Program-made: the position numbers and the translations under genes
Assembly (NCBI GenBank): GCA_038503065.1
Contig: JBCAMK010000007.1
Coordinates: 62,001-126,000, forward strand
Source: Paragyromitra xinjiangensis
Taxonomy: Eukaryota; Ascomycota; Pezizomycetes; Pezizales; Discinaceae
Direction: 5' to 3'
DNA length: 64,000 nt
Notes under the pieces: model-generated
Seen by the model: the letters and a program-made list of their open reading frames with translations, nothing else
Databases searched by the model: none
What the model was told of the DNA's origin: nothing
Part shown: positions 20,433 through 32,296 of the stretch, in pieces
How the letters are laid out: every line of letters starts with the position of its first letter
How positions within the stretch are numbered: position 1 is the stretch's first letter

Positions 20433-23289
20433 ATGGTCAATCCTAAACCTAAGGTACGTCTGCTTGCGTTCTTTGCTTTGATTCAACTTTATTGTACTGA
20501 TGTACGAGCTAGGTTCCTTCATACTTCAGGACATCCCCTCCCTCGAAATGGGACATCTGCGACTATCCAGACGCAGAATTCAACCGCAGAGGCACTATCC
20601 ACTTCGACTTCGGCACGGCTACTAGCAACTGGACTGCAACGATTCTACACTTTTCAAGTTATGGTGAAGGGGACCAAAAAACTGTGTCGGTGCAGAAGCT
20701 TGAACACTACAGGGGTTGTCCGGTATGTCTTCGCATTTTCCGAGCGTCGCTTTGTTACATCGCTGGCCCTACCCTGGTAGCCTATATGATAGATATTCTT
20801 CAGTCTTTCGATACTCAGCTCAGTTCACCAGGCTACAGGTACCCTTCGGGTTATCTGAGTCCTGGCCTGGTGAGCCCATGGTAACCTTCGGGTTTTTTGA
20901 CTCTGATTCAGGCTTACCGGGCTACAAATACCCTTCGGGTTATTTGAGACCTGGCCCGGTAGTCCTATGGCAACCTTCAGGTTTAAATCTCATAATAGGC
21001 TACAGATACCCTTCGGGTTATTTGAGACCTGGCCTAGTATGGGTCCATAGTAACCTTCGGGTTTTGATCTTAGACATAGGCTTCCTGGGCTACAAGTACC
21101 CTTCGGGTTATTTGAGACCTAGCCCGGTAGTCCCATGGTAACCTTCCGGTTAGGAGCACCCCCCCGGGCTACAGATAACCTTCGGGTTATCTGAGACCTG
21201 GCCCGGTGGGCCGATGATAACCTCCGGGTTTTAAGTCTTACACCGGACTACAACCACCCTTCGGGTTGGTTGAGTCCCGTCCGGTAGTCTGATAGTGGCT
21301 TTCGGAACATTTCATCTCAGACTCAGACTTAGATTCACCGGGCTACAAATACCCTTCGGGTTATTTGAGACCTGGCCCGGTGGTCTCATCGTGTTGTTGA
21401 GTTCCTGACTTAATCTAATAGCTTTCCTAAACCTTAATACATTGTCCAACCCACTAAATAACCTGGAATTTTCTGATTACTAACTTAATTGGATTGGCAA
21501 TCCAATCCCGCCAACGCTTAGGGAGACCTATCGGACAAGACTCGCGCTAGGAACTGGCGGAATAACAAAACCAAAAAGAAACGAAATATTTCCGCACCGC
21601 CACAACCCTCAGAGGTTCCACCCCAGCCTTCGGCGATCCCACAGCAAGTCAACTATTACGCGCCAGTCAACCAAGTCGTCAACGGTAGCTTCGACAATTC
21701 ACCTGTGAATTTCAACGGGAACGAATCTGAAGGTGTAAGTCTTGTGTCATCCTGATTTTGTCTTTCCCAAGGTTGAAGTTAGTCCATGTTAGGCTGTCGG
21801 TGCTTCTGCTTGCAATGTGGGGTAATTTCGGATTAATATTTAGTCACCATTGCTTGTCGCTAACAAATATAGTGAAATTGTGGATGAGCACCCACAAGAT
21901 GCCGCCGTTGTACCTGAACTAAAACCAGACGAACCAGACAAACTAGACGCTGAAGGAAAAAGGTTAATTCTTCTCTGCAAATCGTTCCAAAAGCTCCGGA
22001 AAACCATGACTACCACGTTCCCACTCCCTAGTGGCGGCAATTTGGAAGACTGTCTGGCTAAGTACATCGAGGGGTTGAGCCACGTAGACCCTGCACATGC
22101 TTTCATTGTCGATAAGAAAATGCTTTCAACATTACCGACGGGGGACAAGCAGCAGGTGCTAAGTCAATTGCAGCCTTTGCCAGCATTCCCTGAAGGACTC
22201 GAGAAAGTCCTCGCGAAATATAAAAAGGTGCCCACCCCGCTACCTTTTACCAAAACGCTAGACTCACCCCATGATAGGTCACTACACTTGCTCAATGCAG
22301 AAAAGCTAGTCGAAAGGTTACTAAGTCATGTCAAGACGAAGACATACACTAGATCACCCGGGTCTTTGAGCAAATGTTAGCTGCTTCTATCAGACTATCT
22401 ACCGATTTCTGTGATTCAGGTTTAACGGAGACATGGCGTGACTACTTACAGGGCACGACTAATCGACAATGGGTACATGTCATTTAACCTTGGAGAGGGA
22501 GTGTTTGATACCCTTGTCAATTCTGTTTTGTGGGATTACTACTTCCTCGATATCCCAGAAATGATACTTAAACGGTATGCACCACCTGATCTTTCCGGTG
22601 CATCTCGCACTAGTATCACTAATTTGAAACATTCTAGGAAAGAAATCACACTCTCAGCCATGGGCGACGAGCCATACAAGTACCTTGGTTACAATCCACA
22701 CTTCACAGGAATTCTCCGAACACGTGTACACGGGCAAGATTGCTCCTACGAGCTTGCTCTATTCGAAGTGTCAGGTAACCACGGCAAAAACGAGACAAAG
22801 AAATCGGTTAAGGACCGCACAAAACTAATCGCCGGCTGTCGTGCAATGCTGTATCGTCTCCAGGAACTTGTGAACAACGATGAACATATAATCCCGAAAC
22901 TACGCGTGGTTGGAATAATGCAAGAAGGTAAGCCGCTTTAGAGTTATTCCACTCCAACATCGTCTAATAGCCACGCGCCTCGAATAAACCAGGTCTTCGC
23001 ACTCAGTTGTTTATCATGTCATCAATCAATAGCAATGTATTTCATCTGAAAGCTGGTTACGGGCGAAATTTACCTAGCACCTATACATCCCTTGACCACG
23101 TCTCTAATGTGATTACTCTTGCTTGGAAGGCTAAGGTTCGTGTCGACCCATATCTTTCCCTCTTGATACTCATATCTTACATTCCATCAGAGAATTGTCA
23201 TGGATACTGCAGCTGTTGTTAAAAAGTATCTCAAGGATGCCGAGTTAAATGATTGTCGTGCAGACAGGACCGATCCTGATTGGTGCTAA
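20433..23289 (+). CDS. Multi-exon protein of unknown function, probably frameshifted
   Basis: Not assigned to a named family. Model: 20433-20453, 20513-20722, 21522-21734, 21844-22308, 22353-about 22480, then 22927 by way of the frame open from 22438, 22993-23135 and 23191-23289. Exons 1-4 and the last three join in frame with clean signals (59-, 799-, 109-, 65- and 55-nt introns). The intron 22309-22352 has a weak donor. Near 22480 the frame reading LTETWRDYLQGTTNRQW must shift to the one reading NLGEGVFDTLVNSVLWDYYF. No good intron does this; a 2-nt loss in a T run would. The C-terminal part, with YELALFEVSGNHGKN, then KDRTKLIAGCRAMLYRL, then LRVVGIMQEG, resembles fungal proteins with a PD-(D/E)XK nuclease-like core, but that is tentative. 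Exon 3 is Pro/Gln/Asn-rich linker. Confidence 0.6.
20826..21382 (+). repeat. Seven tandem UUCG-capped hairpin repeats inside an intron
   Basis: Seven copies spaced about 77-95 bp, at about 20826-20872, 20915-20961, 20996-21036, 21083-21129, 21158-21208, 21241-21286 and 21336-21382. Each is a nested palindrome: an outer GC-rich stem (CACCGGGC with GCCCGGTG), a CTA/GAG(A)CCTG internal loop, and an inner stem such as CAAATA.CC with GG.TATTTG capped by TTCG. Between them lie short hairpins of the form AACC-NNNN-GGTT (near 20883, 20972, 21052, 21139, 21219). The arms vary together between copies. All lie in the 799-nt intron 20723-21521 of the surrounding gene. Confidence 0.85.
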
Positions 23290-25330
23290 GAAGATATTGA
23301 ATTAGATACACAAAACTAACCCCTGGGAATGAGTTATGAGAAAAGAAGCACTAGATAGTTTCGCACATATCCATTTATGTTTATTATCCTACAGCGTTTG
23401 AGTCGCAGTATGAGCTTACTAAGTTAACGAGAAAGCAAATATATTATATTTTATTTTACCCAAAGTGCAAAAGTAATCTTAAACCTTAATCAGCCAACTA
23501 TCAAGACACTAACAACATTCCAAGTACTAGCTCCAAAGCCGCTCATAAGAAGTGCTGCCTATGTATGGGGCTGGGCAAGAGACTACATAACTATTACGGT
23601 TGGACCACCCTCAACGAAATGGTTCTAGAGTACTGACCCAGTCAGGTTTAGCATGGCTGCCGGACCGGGCTTCCAATAGTAGTGTGCTGGTCTGGATTAG
23701 GTCTAGTGCAAAACAAGCTACTCACAGCGAACTACGAAAACATTTACTATTCAACGAAAAATAAGGCATCATGTTTCAGCATTCTTACTTAAAGTAATAA
23801 TAGTACGCCTTTTATCATATTGGCGTAATTTAGATCCAGTTATGAGAGGCATGGTGGAGTTGGGACTGCGCTGGTACTTATAGCAAACGTCACAGATCAT
23901 CACTCGCTATTCGAAGCCACTTTTTTATTAAGGGTAGTCAGAACTCGTTTTAAGAATTTTGGGGTTTTAAGTATGGTAAGAGCCTTGGGCGTATATAATT
24001 AGTTGAAAGAGCCGGGAGTGGGGGAGCTTTGGAACCCCCCAAGTTAAGTGAGAGGCCCCTTTAAAAGCACACATTTTTGACACCTTCCATCCCCTGGATC
24101 GTAGTCGGGTGTTTCCACGGACTCCAGTCAGTGAATTTGAAACACCTCGGCTCGGCACATTCAGCGCATCTCCCCGCAAATTCTTGTATTTTGCGGCTAG
24201 AAATTCATAAACAGAGACCTAACAGGGCCTATTAGGTATCCCTGCTGTAATTGGCAGGCTTAGGTTGCAAATCTCCAAAAACAATCAAGCAACTAAAGCC
24301 TGAAGTATTGAATTTCGGTGCGCGAGGAGCTACGATCGAGAGGATAGTACTGCTGGCACCTGCGCCGATGCATACTAACTTGTATAACCCCCTACTAGCA
24401 GAGAGGGTTCAAATAGTTGAAGTAGATGGTGATGAACGTGGGCGTGACGTAATTACTTCAAAATCTTAAGGTCATAGGGGTGCTGCAACTACCCCTAGGA
24501 TTTTATCTTAATCCTCGGTAACTTTCACCTTAAACCACCTTGAATCACCTGCTTTTAAAATTGAGTCTCTAAAATCTCCACCTAAAAGTCCTAAAATTGA
24601 GCATTAACTATCCTTATTAGATATTTGCTCCCCTTCGTGCCGTATATGGCTCTATTCTATTATTTAGTCTTATTATTTCCGGCACTTACATAGGGCTTCG
24701 TATGCCTGCGTAGGCTTCTCTACCCAGGGTTTCCACTATTCCTTGCCTATTCTGCCTTTCTTTGGCTATGGATCGTTGGGCGCTTATTCAGCTTATCTGA
24801 AGGCTGTTTTGGGCTAGCCAGCGAGCCATATAGTGGGAAATGCCTAATTAGCTATATAGCAGTATATACAAAGACTTTCTGTCCCTGCTTCGTTTCTCTC
24901 TTCTGTATCCTTTCTGCCAATTGCAAGCCTTCTATGGCAGCAATGAATATTGTCCCTTCTCACCATTTTCGTTAGAAATATAGAGATATAAGTAGAGGAT
25001 CGAGAATTAAATACCGATCGAAGGACCGAATAGAGCCCTACATATACAGCGAATAGAGCCTACTCTTGGCCGAGATATGCGGATAGTAAATCACCAAGAA
25101 ACACTAGGAAAAGATCTATGAAATGAGATGGCATCCATGATCGGGTGTCTTAATATCACAATATATAGATTAGGAAGCTTACTTCGACACTTTTTCACGT
25201 TTCTCTTTTGTGAGGCTGTCTCTACCGTATTTTGTAAGAAAGGGAAAATATTTATAATTCATTCCAGATCAGATCCCCATTTTCTACCTATTTTCCGTCT
25301 CTATATTTAACTTTTATCCCAAATCTCCTT
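23290..25330. other. Gene-poor stretch
   Basis: No supportable gene. ORFs at 23967-24179 and 24251-24469 lack motifs. AT-rich, possibly decayed mobile DNA, but no transposase or reverse transcriptase motif is visible. Confidence 0.45.
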
Positions 25331-27849
25331 CTATCTCCAGATTGCAACTGCCATATCCACAACCTTCCTCATCTCCTCCACATCATGCACTCTCACAATA
25401 TCCGCACCCCCGCTCACACACGCCGCAACTGCCCCCGCAGTCCCCCACTGTCTATCTCCCGCCCTCTCCACCCCCGTCACAGTGCCCACAAACCGCTTCC
25501 GACTTGGCCCCAGCAACCATGGCATCCCCTTCAATCCCTCTCCTACTCCACCATGTCCTTTTGCCCCTGTCAGTTCCCCCAACCGCCTAATGATTTCTAA
25601 ATTCCCTGCCATATCTTTCGCGAAGCCAAGTCCTGGATCTAAGATGATATTCCATCTCCGTACCCCGACCTTCTCCGCCGCAGCAACACGTTCTTCAAGT
25701 TCCTTCACTATGGTGGGTATTACTCCGTTAGGATATGTCGTTAGACCTGTCATTGTGGCTGGAGTCCCGCGCGTGTGCATTAAGCACACGGGAACGCCAA
25801 GCTCCGCTACAGTACTTAACATTTCCTCATCCAACACCCCCGCGGAGATATCGTTAATAATATCAGCACCAGCCTCGACAGCTGCGCGGGCTACGCTAGC
25901 ACGGTAGGTATCAATTGAGATGAGTATAGTGAGGCCAGCCTCACGGATCGCGCGGATGGCGGGAATGACACGCGCGGTTTCTTCTTCGGCTGAGACTTGC
26001 GGTGCGTGGGGTCGTGTGGATTGGCCGCCGATGTCAATGATATGTGCGCCTTTGGAGATGAAGTCCTGGACAGTGGCAATGGTGGTAGGGTGGCTTGAGG
26101 TAGGGTGGAGGCCACCGTCGGAGAAGGAGTCGGGTGTGAGATTGAGGACTGCCATGATAAGGGTGGGGCGGTGAGGGTTGGATGGGTCCAGAGGGGAGAG
26201 GTGGGGGGAGAGGTGGATGAATGTGCGGAGAGGTGGTGTTGTGGGAGGGGGCGGTGGGAGAGCGGAGAGATGATGGGTGAATGCGGTAGAGGTGAGAGGG
26301 TGTGCCCGGTTAGGAGCAATACTAGATAATATTAGTCTCTGGACCCAAAGAATTGAGTAAGGGGTTCATACTCGCAAAGCGGCCGCAATACAAACTCTCG
26401 CTCAAGCATACTCGCGTGTGGAATTGTTAAGTTCTCAGTTTGAAGGACCAGATCATCGTATAGCAATATATCCAAATCAATAGACCTAGGCCCTTTATCC
26501 ACTGTTTTTGTCCTTCCCATAGTATTTTCAATCTCTTTTAGTTCTCTTAAAAGATCTTCTGGCGAGAGTGTCGTCTCTACCTATTTTGGAATCAGTTGCC
26601 CATGCTCAACACCAAAATACAAAGGCGGTTATTACCTGGCAAACGCCGTTTAAGAAGGTTGGTTGATCTAGAACGTACATCGGCGCACTTTGGTATAAGC
26701 TGCTTGTTCTCTTAACTTTAATATCTCGCTTCTCTAGCTCTTTTACCGCATCTTTCACCGCTCTAAACCGATCCCCAACGTTACTTCCCAACGCAATGAA
26801 TACATCATGTTTTCCCTCCCCGACTGTTCTGAACTCTTCTAGATTGAAGAAAGATCGTTCTCGAGTAATTTCGACTCCAGGGCACTCAGCGAATGTCAAT
26901 GCACTGGGCTTCTCCGCCTGAACAGTAATTTTTGAGATCCCGCAATGAACACACGCCTCCCGTGCGATAGCAGTGACGAAAGCTTCAACCGTCTTATAGT
27001 CGCTCGCCTCAACATGTTCCGTCACATGCTGAGCAACCACGCGAAAATCATAGTAAGGGTCAAAGGCACCTGTTTCCTTCCCTCCATCTCCGTTCACCTC
27101 TTCAGACTCCAGAAGAGCACGTTTATTCTGTTTATGCATGGTCAAATTAATCACGACATTTTGCTTTTCCTCCCTCTCCCACGGGTTTACTCCAATAATA
27201 GTAACCAATCTCAGGTTCTTCACAAACACCCTATCCTCACCCTCGGCAATCACCCTCCCATCCTTCTCCTTCCGCCTAGTGATTGCAATCCCTGCTGCAT
27301 CTGCTCTCAGAAGTGCGCGTGGTTTTTCAACGACAACTTTGACCCATTCTCCATTCAGAGTTGGGCTCAATGCGAGCTGTGAGACCTTCTCAGCGAGATT
27401 TTCGAGTGAGGTGAATGTGGAATTCTCGACGAGCGCAGAAACGGCCTTAGCAACCGTGCCATAGTTGATTGAATATGGAAGATGGTCGGTAGAGCCAGCA
27501 AGAGCAACAGATGTCTTAAGCCAAAGTGAGAGAAGAATTGGCTGTGGACGAGTACGACGCCAGGAGTCTACACCAGTAGTTGCTTTGCTGACGTATTCAG
27601 CTTTGGAAGCACGTTATAGGGGGGTGGGGGTAGTCACAGGTTCAGGGAACGAAGGAAGATCAAATCATTCCCATCTTCTGAAGAGGGAGCTTCGCGCATG
27701 GTGAAATTGGTACGTTTCTGCTGCTGGGGGAATTGACTCTGGGGGAATTGAGGAACTAGTCTGGCCGTTGGGAGAGGGCGGAGGGGTATAAGACGGCGGG
27801 AAGAGAGTGAAAGAGCTGGCTTCAGATAGCGGCGCACTTGAGGCAGCAT
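25331..27849 (-). CDS. FOL1: Trifunctional folate enzyme: dihydroneopterin aldolase / HPPK / dihydropteroate synthase
   Basis: Makes dihydropteroate from dihydroneopterin in three steps of folate synthesis; the DHPS part is the sulfonamide target of the family. Exons 27849-27638, 27587-26636, 26580-26372 and 26321-25331 (introns 50, 55 and 50 nt) join to 787 aa. Residues 1-55 are Arg/Ser/Leu/Pro-rich and free of acids up to the Met at 27699 (MLPQVRRYLKPALSLSSRRL), like a mitochondrial presequence. Two FolB repeats follow (about 55-190 and 200-325). HPPK starts at about 331 (HDVFIALGSNVGDRFRAVKD) and contains GPRSIDLDILLYDD and FVLRPLC. DHPS starts at about 514 (MAVLNLTPDSFSDGG) with IDIGGQSTRP, DPGLGFAKD and LGPSRKRFVG. 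The order FolB-FolB-FolK-FolP matches fungal Fol1. The alternative start at 27699 would give a protein without the presequence. Shares a divergent intergenic region with IND1. Confidence 0.95.
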
Positions 27850-29632
27850 GAAGGAGGGGTTGATGGCAGATCCCTGGTTATATTTTTCGTTTTTACTGTG
27901 AAGATCACATAACTGTGGGAAACTCCTGAGCTGCATCTGATTAGATGGCGGGGTATCACGTGAGATGGGGTGATTAGATAACGATAACCGTAATGCGCCC
28001 AAGCCAATTTCTTTATTTGCCATTCTATGCATTGAAACCAATCTACTCACTCAGACACTGAATAAATTATTCAGACCACAGTACCTCCGATAATTTCAGA
28101 TCCTACATCGTCTAAGGCCTTCTACCACATCCTCACCTTAATTTTCGTTGCCCCAACTCACCCCTCAGCTGGGGTGCGGAAAGGTATAGAGCCACGATAT
28201 ATTCATAAAAACTCTCGTTCACCTGCAAGATGATCGACCAAAAGTCCATGAGCCTTGAATACTAGGCAAATTGAAGAAAGGAATTACATTCCTACTCTAC
28301 GCAGCCAAAAACGAGGACTCCCACACGAAAGACAGTAATATTTTACGCCCTATCACACCTTCCCCCAATCAACAACAACCAAACAAAGTCATACTCAAAC
28401 CAGTACCACAGAAAGTTCGTCGGAGTGCAGGCCCAAATCACCAAGGCAGAATATTGAGCTCTCAACCCCCTTCTCAGAAGGAAAGTCCGTCAGTACTGAG
28501 ACCCCAAAACCCCACTCCGAGCAAGCAGGAATAAAGAGTATTACCGTGGCAATCCCCACCGATTGAACCGAGCACCATATTTCGAGGATAAACTATAGCA
28601 AAAATATCATGTTCAATAACGAGATTGCTTCCCATCGTACGTTCTCAGCGATCTGCAAAGGGGATGGGCCTATCGTAAAATTAGTAAGAGCATTTCCTCC
28701 CGTCTATATTATTCCCTCCACCAATGCCAGACAAGGTGGGGAAGTTACAAGTCCTAAAGTCGTCCAGAAACTAAAGAACTAGGTTAAATATGCGAAAGCG
28801 TTTGAGTTAGCTATGGAATTTAAGGCCAGGGAATTAAAAGGCACTTATTCTGGGCCATGATGAATAAGTTATTCTACACACCCACCACGATGGAAATGTC
28901 TCATATTCCCTCGAGACAGAAAAGAGATACTCTGAAAAAATTCCTGCTTTGTTACACAAATGAAACGTGACTAGAGTATTTAAAAGCCCGACTCTTTTTC
29001 TTGCGTAAAATAATTTGTAAGGTTCCGAAATGTACTAAGAGTAACAATCTTATGTATTCTATATCAAAGAGCCCCAGAGGCCGGTTCGGGACAAACCAAT
29101 AGAATCTTACCATACCTAGATAGAATCACCATTCACCCCCGTGGGTGTATCCTTGGAATTTTCGTTTATCGCATATAGCCGTTAGACATTCTTATAGTAA
29201 ATCAACATGGGGTCATCAAAGTCTACGTCCAAGATTAGAAACTAGTAAAATATATCTCTGCCTGTTTGTATAGTAGACAATAGACATACATACATTATCA
29301 ATTTACTATACCTATGAAATAAATCAGTTGGGTAATACACCATCCTCCACATTCACCACAATATTCGCAAGTTCTTTCTCGGGGATGTGATCAATCGTGG
29401 TGTCGAGACTACCACTAGTGATTAAGTTATCGTCTCGTGACTTTAAGGGATCAAGACACCAAATGTGTGATAAATGCGGTTTAAAGCCCTTGCTGCAGAA
29501 CCAGATCGAGTGATGGACCATGACCCCAGTCGCCAAGCAATCACACCAATCTGATAAGCTGATAAGCGAAGAGCCGCTATCTTCCCTGTCGTCATTTTGC
29601 CTTTTCAATCTGCGCTGCAACCTTCGAGCAAA
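27850..29632. other. Divergent intergenic region between FOL1 and IND1
   Basis: Possible small coding pieces at 28271-28534 and around 28609-28782 (+) and at 29324-29620 (-) have no motif and no clean splice link, so none is called. The promoters of FOL1 (leftward) and IND1 (rightward) should lie here. Confidence 0.4.
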
Positions 29633-30828
29633 ATGTCGGCACGCCGATTGTTTTCAACCTTCAGAGCACTTAACCATGAGAATCCTTTGGTAATTATAGG
29701 ACTCCCCTAACTGTAAATTTTTTAAGCTAATGTTTCCTAGGGCCTCCCAAAATCTGGCTCACCTCCGCAATTCCCGCGAATGCAGAGAGGTTTGCCTACA
29801 AAAAGGCACATCAAGGACGTCGACAAAGTGATCGCTGTTTCTTCGGCAAAAGGCGGTGTTGGGAAGTCTACAATTGCAGGTATATACAAGAGGCATGAAG
29901 ATATTTATCGTGGCTCAATAGAATGCTTACCCCTCTGTTCAGTCAATCTCGCATTAGCACTCGCAAGACAAGGCAAGAGGACCGGAATCCTGGACACAGA
30001 CATCTTCGGTCCCTCTATACCCAGACTTCTAAACCTATCTGGCGAGCCTCGTCTCTCTGAAAGTACACAATTCACTCCTACCACCAACCGAACGAATTGC
30101 GGAAGTTAAGATGATTTGGGAGGTTAGACAACCAGTTAATTCCGATGTCGAACTACGGCATCAAGTCCATGTCCATGGGGTACTTGGTGGGAGAGGAGGC
30201 TCCTGTCGTTTGGCGGGGATTGATGGTCATGAAGGCTTTGCAGCAGTTGCTTCATGAGGTTGAGTGGGGTGGTCTAGATGTCCTAGTTTTGGATCTACCG
30301 CCGGGGACGGGTGATACGCAGCTTACGATTACGCAGCAGATCATACTTGATGGTACGTATAGTCATGATACCCAAGCTTTGGAGAAATAGAGTTGATGAT
30401 GGTTAGGTGCGGTCATTGTGTCCACGCCGCAGGATATAGCTCTGATTGATGCTGTTAAAGGCATCAACATGTTCAAAAAAGTCGATGTTCCAGTAAGACC
30501 ACCACTCACTATCCATCTCCTACCATTGAAAATACCCGACCCTAACTAATCCTCACGTTTGAAAACCCAGCTTCTAGGGATGGTACAGAACATGAGCGTC
30601 TTCACGTGCCCGAACTGCAACCACTCAACACATATCTTCGGAACCGACGGAGTTTCTCGGGAGTGCGAAAAACACGGGATTGAGCTTTTAGGTGACATTC
30701 CTTTACACGCCTCTATCTGCCAGGATGCAGACCGGGGGAAACCTACGGTTGTTGCCGACCCAGATGGGATCTACGCTGCGGCTTTCTCTTCAATTGCTGC
30801 GAAAGTGAGCAGCAAGTTATTCACATAA
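29633..30828 (+). CDS. IND1: Mitochondrial Fe-S P-loop ATPase for complex I assembly (Ind1/NUBPL-like)
   Basis: Mrp/NBP35-family scaffold that delivers Fe-S clusters to respiratory complex I. Six exons: 29633-29689, 29741-29879, 29943-30062, 30128-30352, 30407-30492 and 30571-30828, giving 294 aa, with introns of 51, 63, 65, 54 and 78 nt. The N-terminus [18 protein letters not shown] is an Arg-rich mitochondrial presequence, which separates it from the cytosolic Nbp35/Cfd1 paralogs. Deviant Walker A is [13 protein letters not shown]; then [40 protein letters not shown] and [12 protein letters not shown]. The cluster-binding CxxC is in [14 protein letters not shown], and the end is [15 protein letters not shown]. 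All key residues are present. It lacks the N-terminal four-cysteine ferredoxin-like motif of Nbp35, as expected for Ind1. Confidence 0.95.
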
Positions 30829-32296
30829 TCATGTTACATAGTTCTGGCGGTACATATTTCTGACACAAGGCCGAATAAACTTGTTCACGTCCTCTAAATA
30901 GTCTTCATATTCTTCATACATACTTCAGGAGTAGAACCGCAAGTTCCTCGATACTTGCTTTGTCACTTGGCGGTATCCTTCTTATCCATATCGTTTGCTA
31001 CAATCTTAAAGACTCCTTGCTCCACACTTACATGTGACCTTTATACAAGTCCAAATTGCTTCAGGGTTAGGTTAGTAAGGATGTTTAGTACTTCTACTGG
31101 TAGGGTAACTTGGGCGAACAGTCCCTCAAACACGCTTTGTCACTAGGAATACTCAACATCATCTATCATCTATAACATATCCAACATACTTCATTAATTA
31201 CATCCCTCCAAACCTTCAAAGCTCATTTCAACGTATTGCTTTTGAACTCATGACATATTTCGCCTACAAACAACACAGCACCATACAACAGCAAGCAATT
31301 ATTCAAACGCCCAAGTACTCTACGTACATGTACCCACAATCTACCCTACCGTTTCCACGGGGGCCCAGAATTGAATTACATCTATCGGGGTCATTTGAAG
31401 GGATGAGACGATCATGGCTGACATTCAACAAAACCATAGAGAATCACGCACCACTGCCATTAAGGCAAGTAGGTAGAAACTACAAAGGCTTTATTCGACA
31501 GCAAACATCAGCGGAAACATAAAATACCAATAGCAGATGTAGTTCATTGGACACCAGACCTTTCTTACAGATGTCTACTTGCGTTTGTACGTACCACTAA
31601 CTCCCTCTACCAACTTTGTATGAAGGAAGTATCCACTAACCCAGAGCCACCCAGGAGCACAAAGCCCTAGAACTTATCTAGAACGAACATAATTTTATGT
31701 GCCTACGCTCACACCAGAGGGAGAGCTTCACCACCGACCAGGCTCTAGAGTCTCATAAGCCTCTAGAATATGACAAAACTACACGCCCAAATATCATTCG
31801 TGGAAAAACGGCCTAAAGGAAGCGACAGCAGCCCGTATTTCCTTCTAATTACAGAGCTATAACACAGAAATATGTCGCAGGACCATGAGGCTATGGGAGA
31901 AAACTTGAGAAAACCACTACACTCCCCTTAAGAAAGCTTAATTCTGGTGGTATTAGACGTCTCCTATTGTATGAGAATAGTAAATCATAAGATTCGTAGC
32001 GGCCCCTAGCGTACTAAAGAAAAGATAACCATAACAAGCCCGCTTATCGCCAGGAAACAAGGGAAACCTACACCAAAAGATAGCTACATAGATTCCAAAT
32101 AGTGGCTACCGGTACAATAGTTCATGTTGAGATGGACATTCTGGATGATAGTGAATAATGATGATCGTATCCGATGATAGATCAAAGAAAAAACAAGAAG
32201 AGCAACATAAATACAGAATTACCCCGCTACTAGCGCATTCCTTAGTCTAGGCTAACTAAGCCGCCACGTGCACGGAAGGACATCACAACAGTTCAA
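30829..32296. other. Intergenic between IND1 and the IRG-like GTPase gene
   Basis: Apart from the possible degenerate exon at 30963-31141, only unsupported short ORFs (for example 31250-31522). AT-rich. Confidence 0.45.
30963..31141 (-). pseudogene. Possible degenerate coding fragment
   Basis: Reading minus, a frame gives FEGLFAQVTLPVEVLNILTN, then LTLKQFGLV, one TAA, then HVSVEQGVFKIVANDMDKKD before a stop. The composition looks protein-like on both sides of the single stop, and it lies tail to tail with IND1. The family is not recognised. It could be the remains of a 3' exon or chance. Confidence 0.3.

Noticed and set aside
20716..21141. ORF encoding a repetitive YPSGYLRPG-type protein
   Set aside because: It is a by-product of the hairpin repeat in one frame, ends before the array does, and lies in an intron bounded by good splice signals.
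25891..26319. Separate minus-strand ORF overlapping the FOL1 last exon
   Set aside because: Different frame from the DHPS domain, Pro/Ser-rich shadow.
31250..31522. Possible 90-aa gene downstream of IND1
   Set aside because: Composition is low in conserved pattern and no start context or splice continuation supports it.
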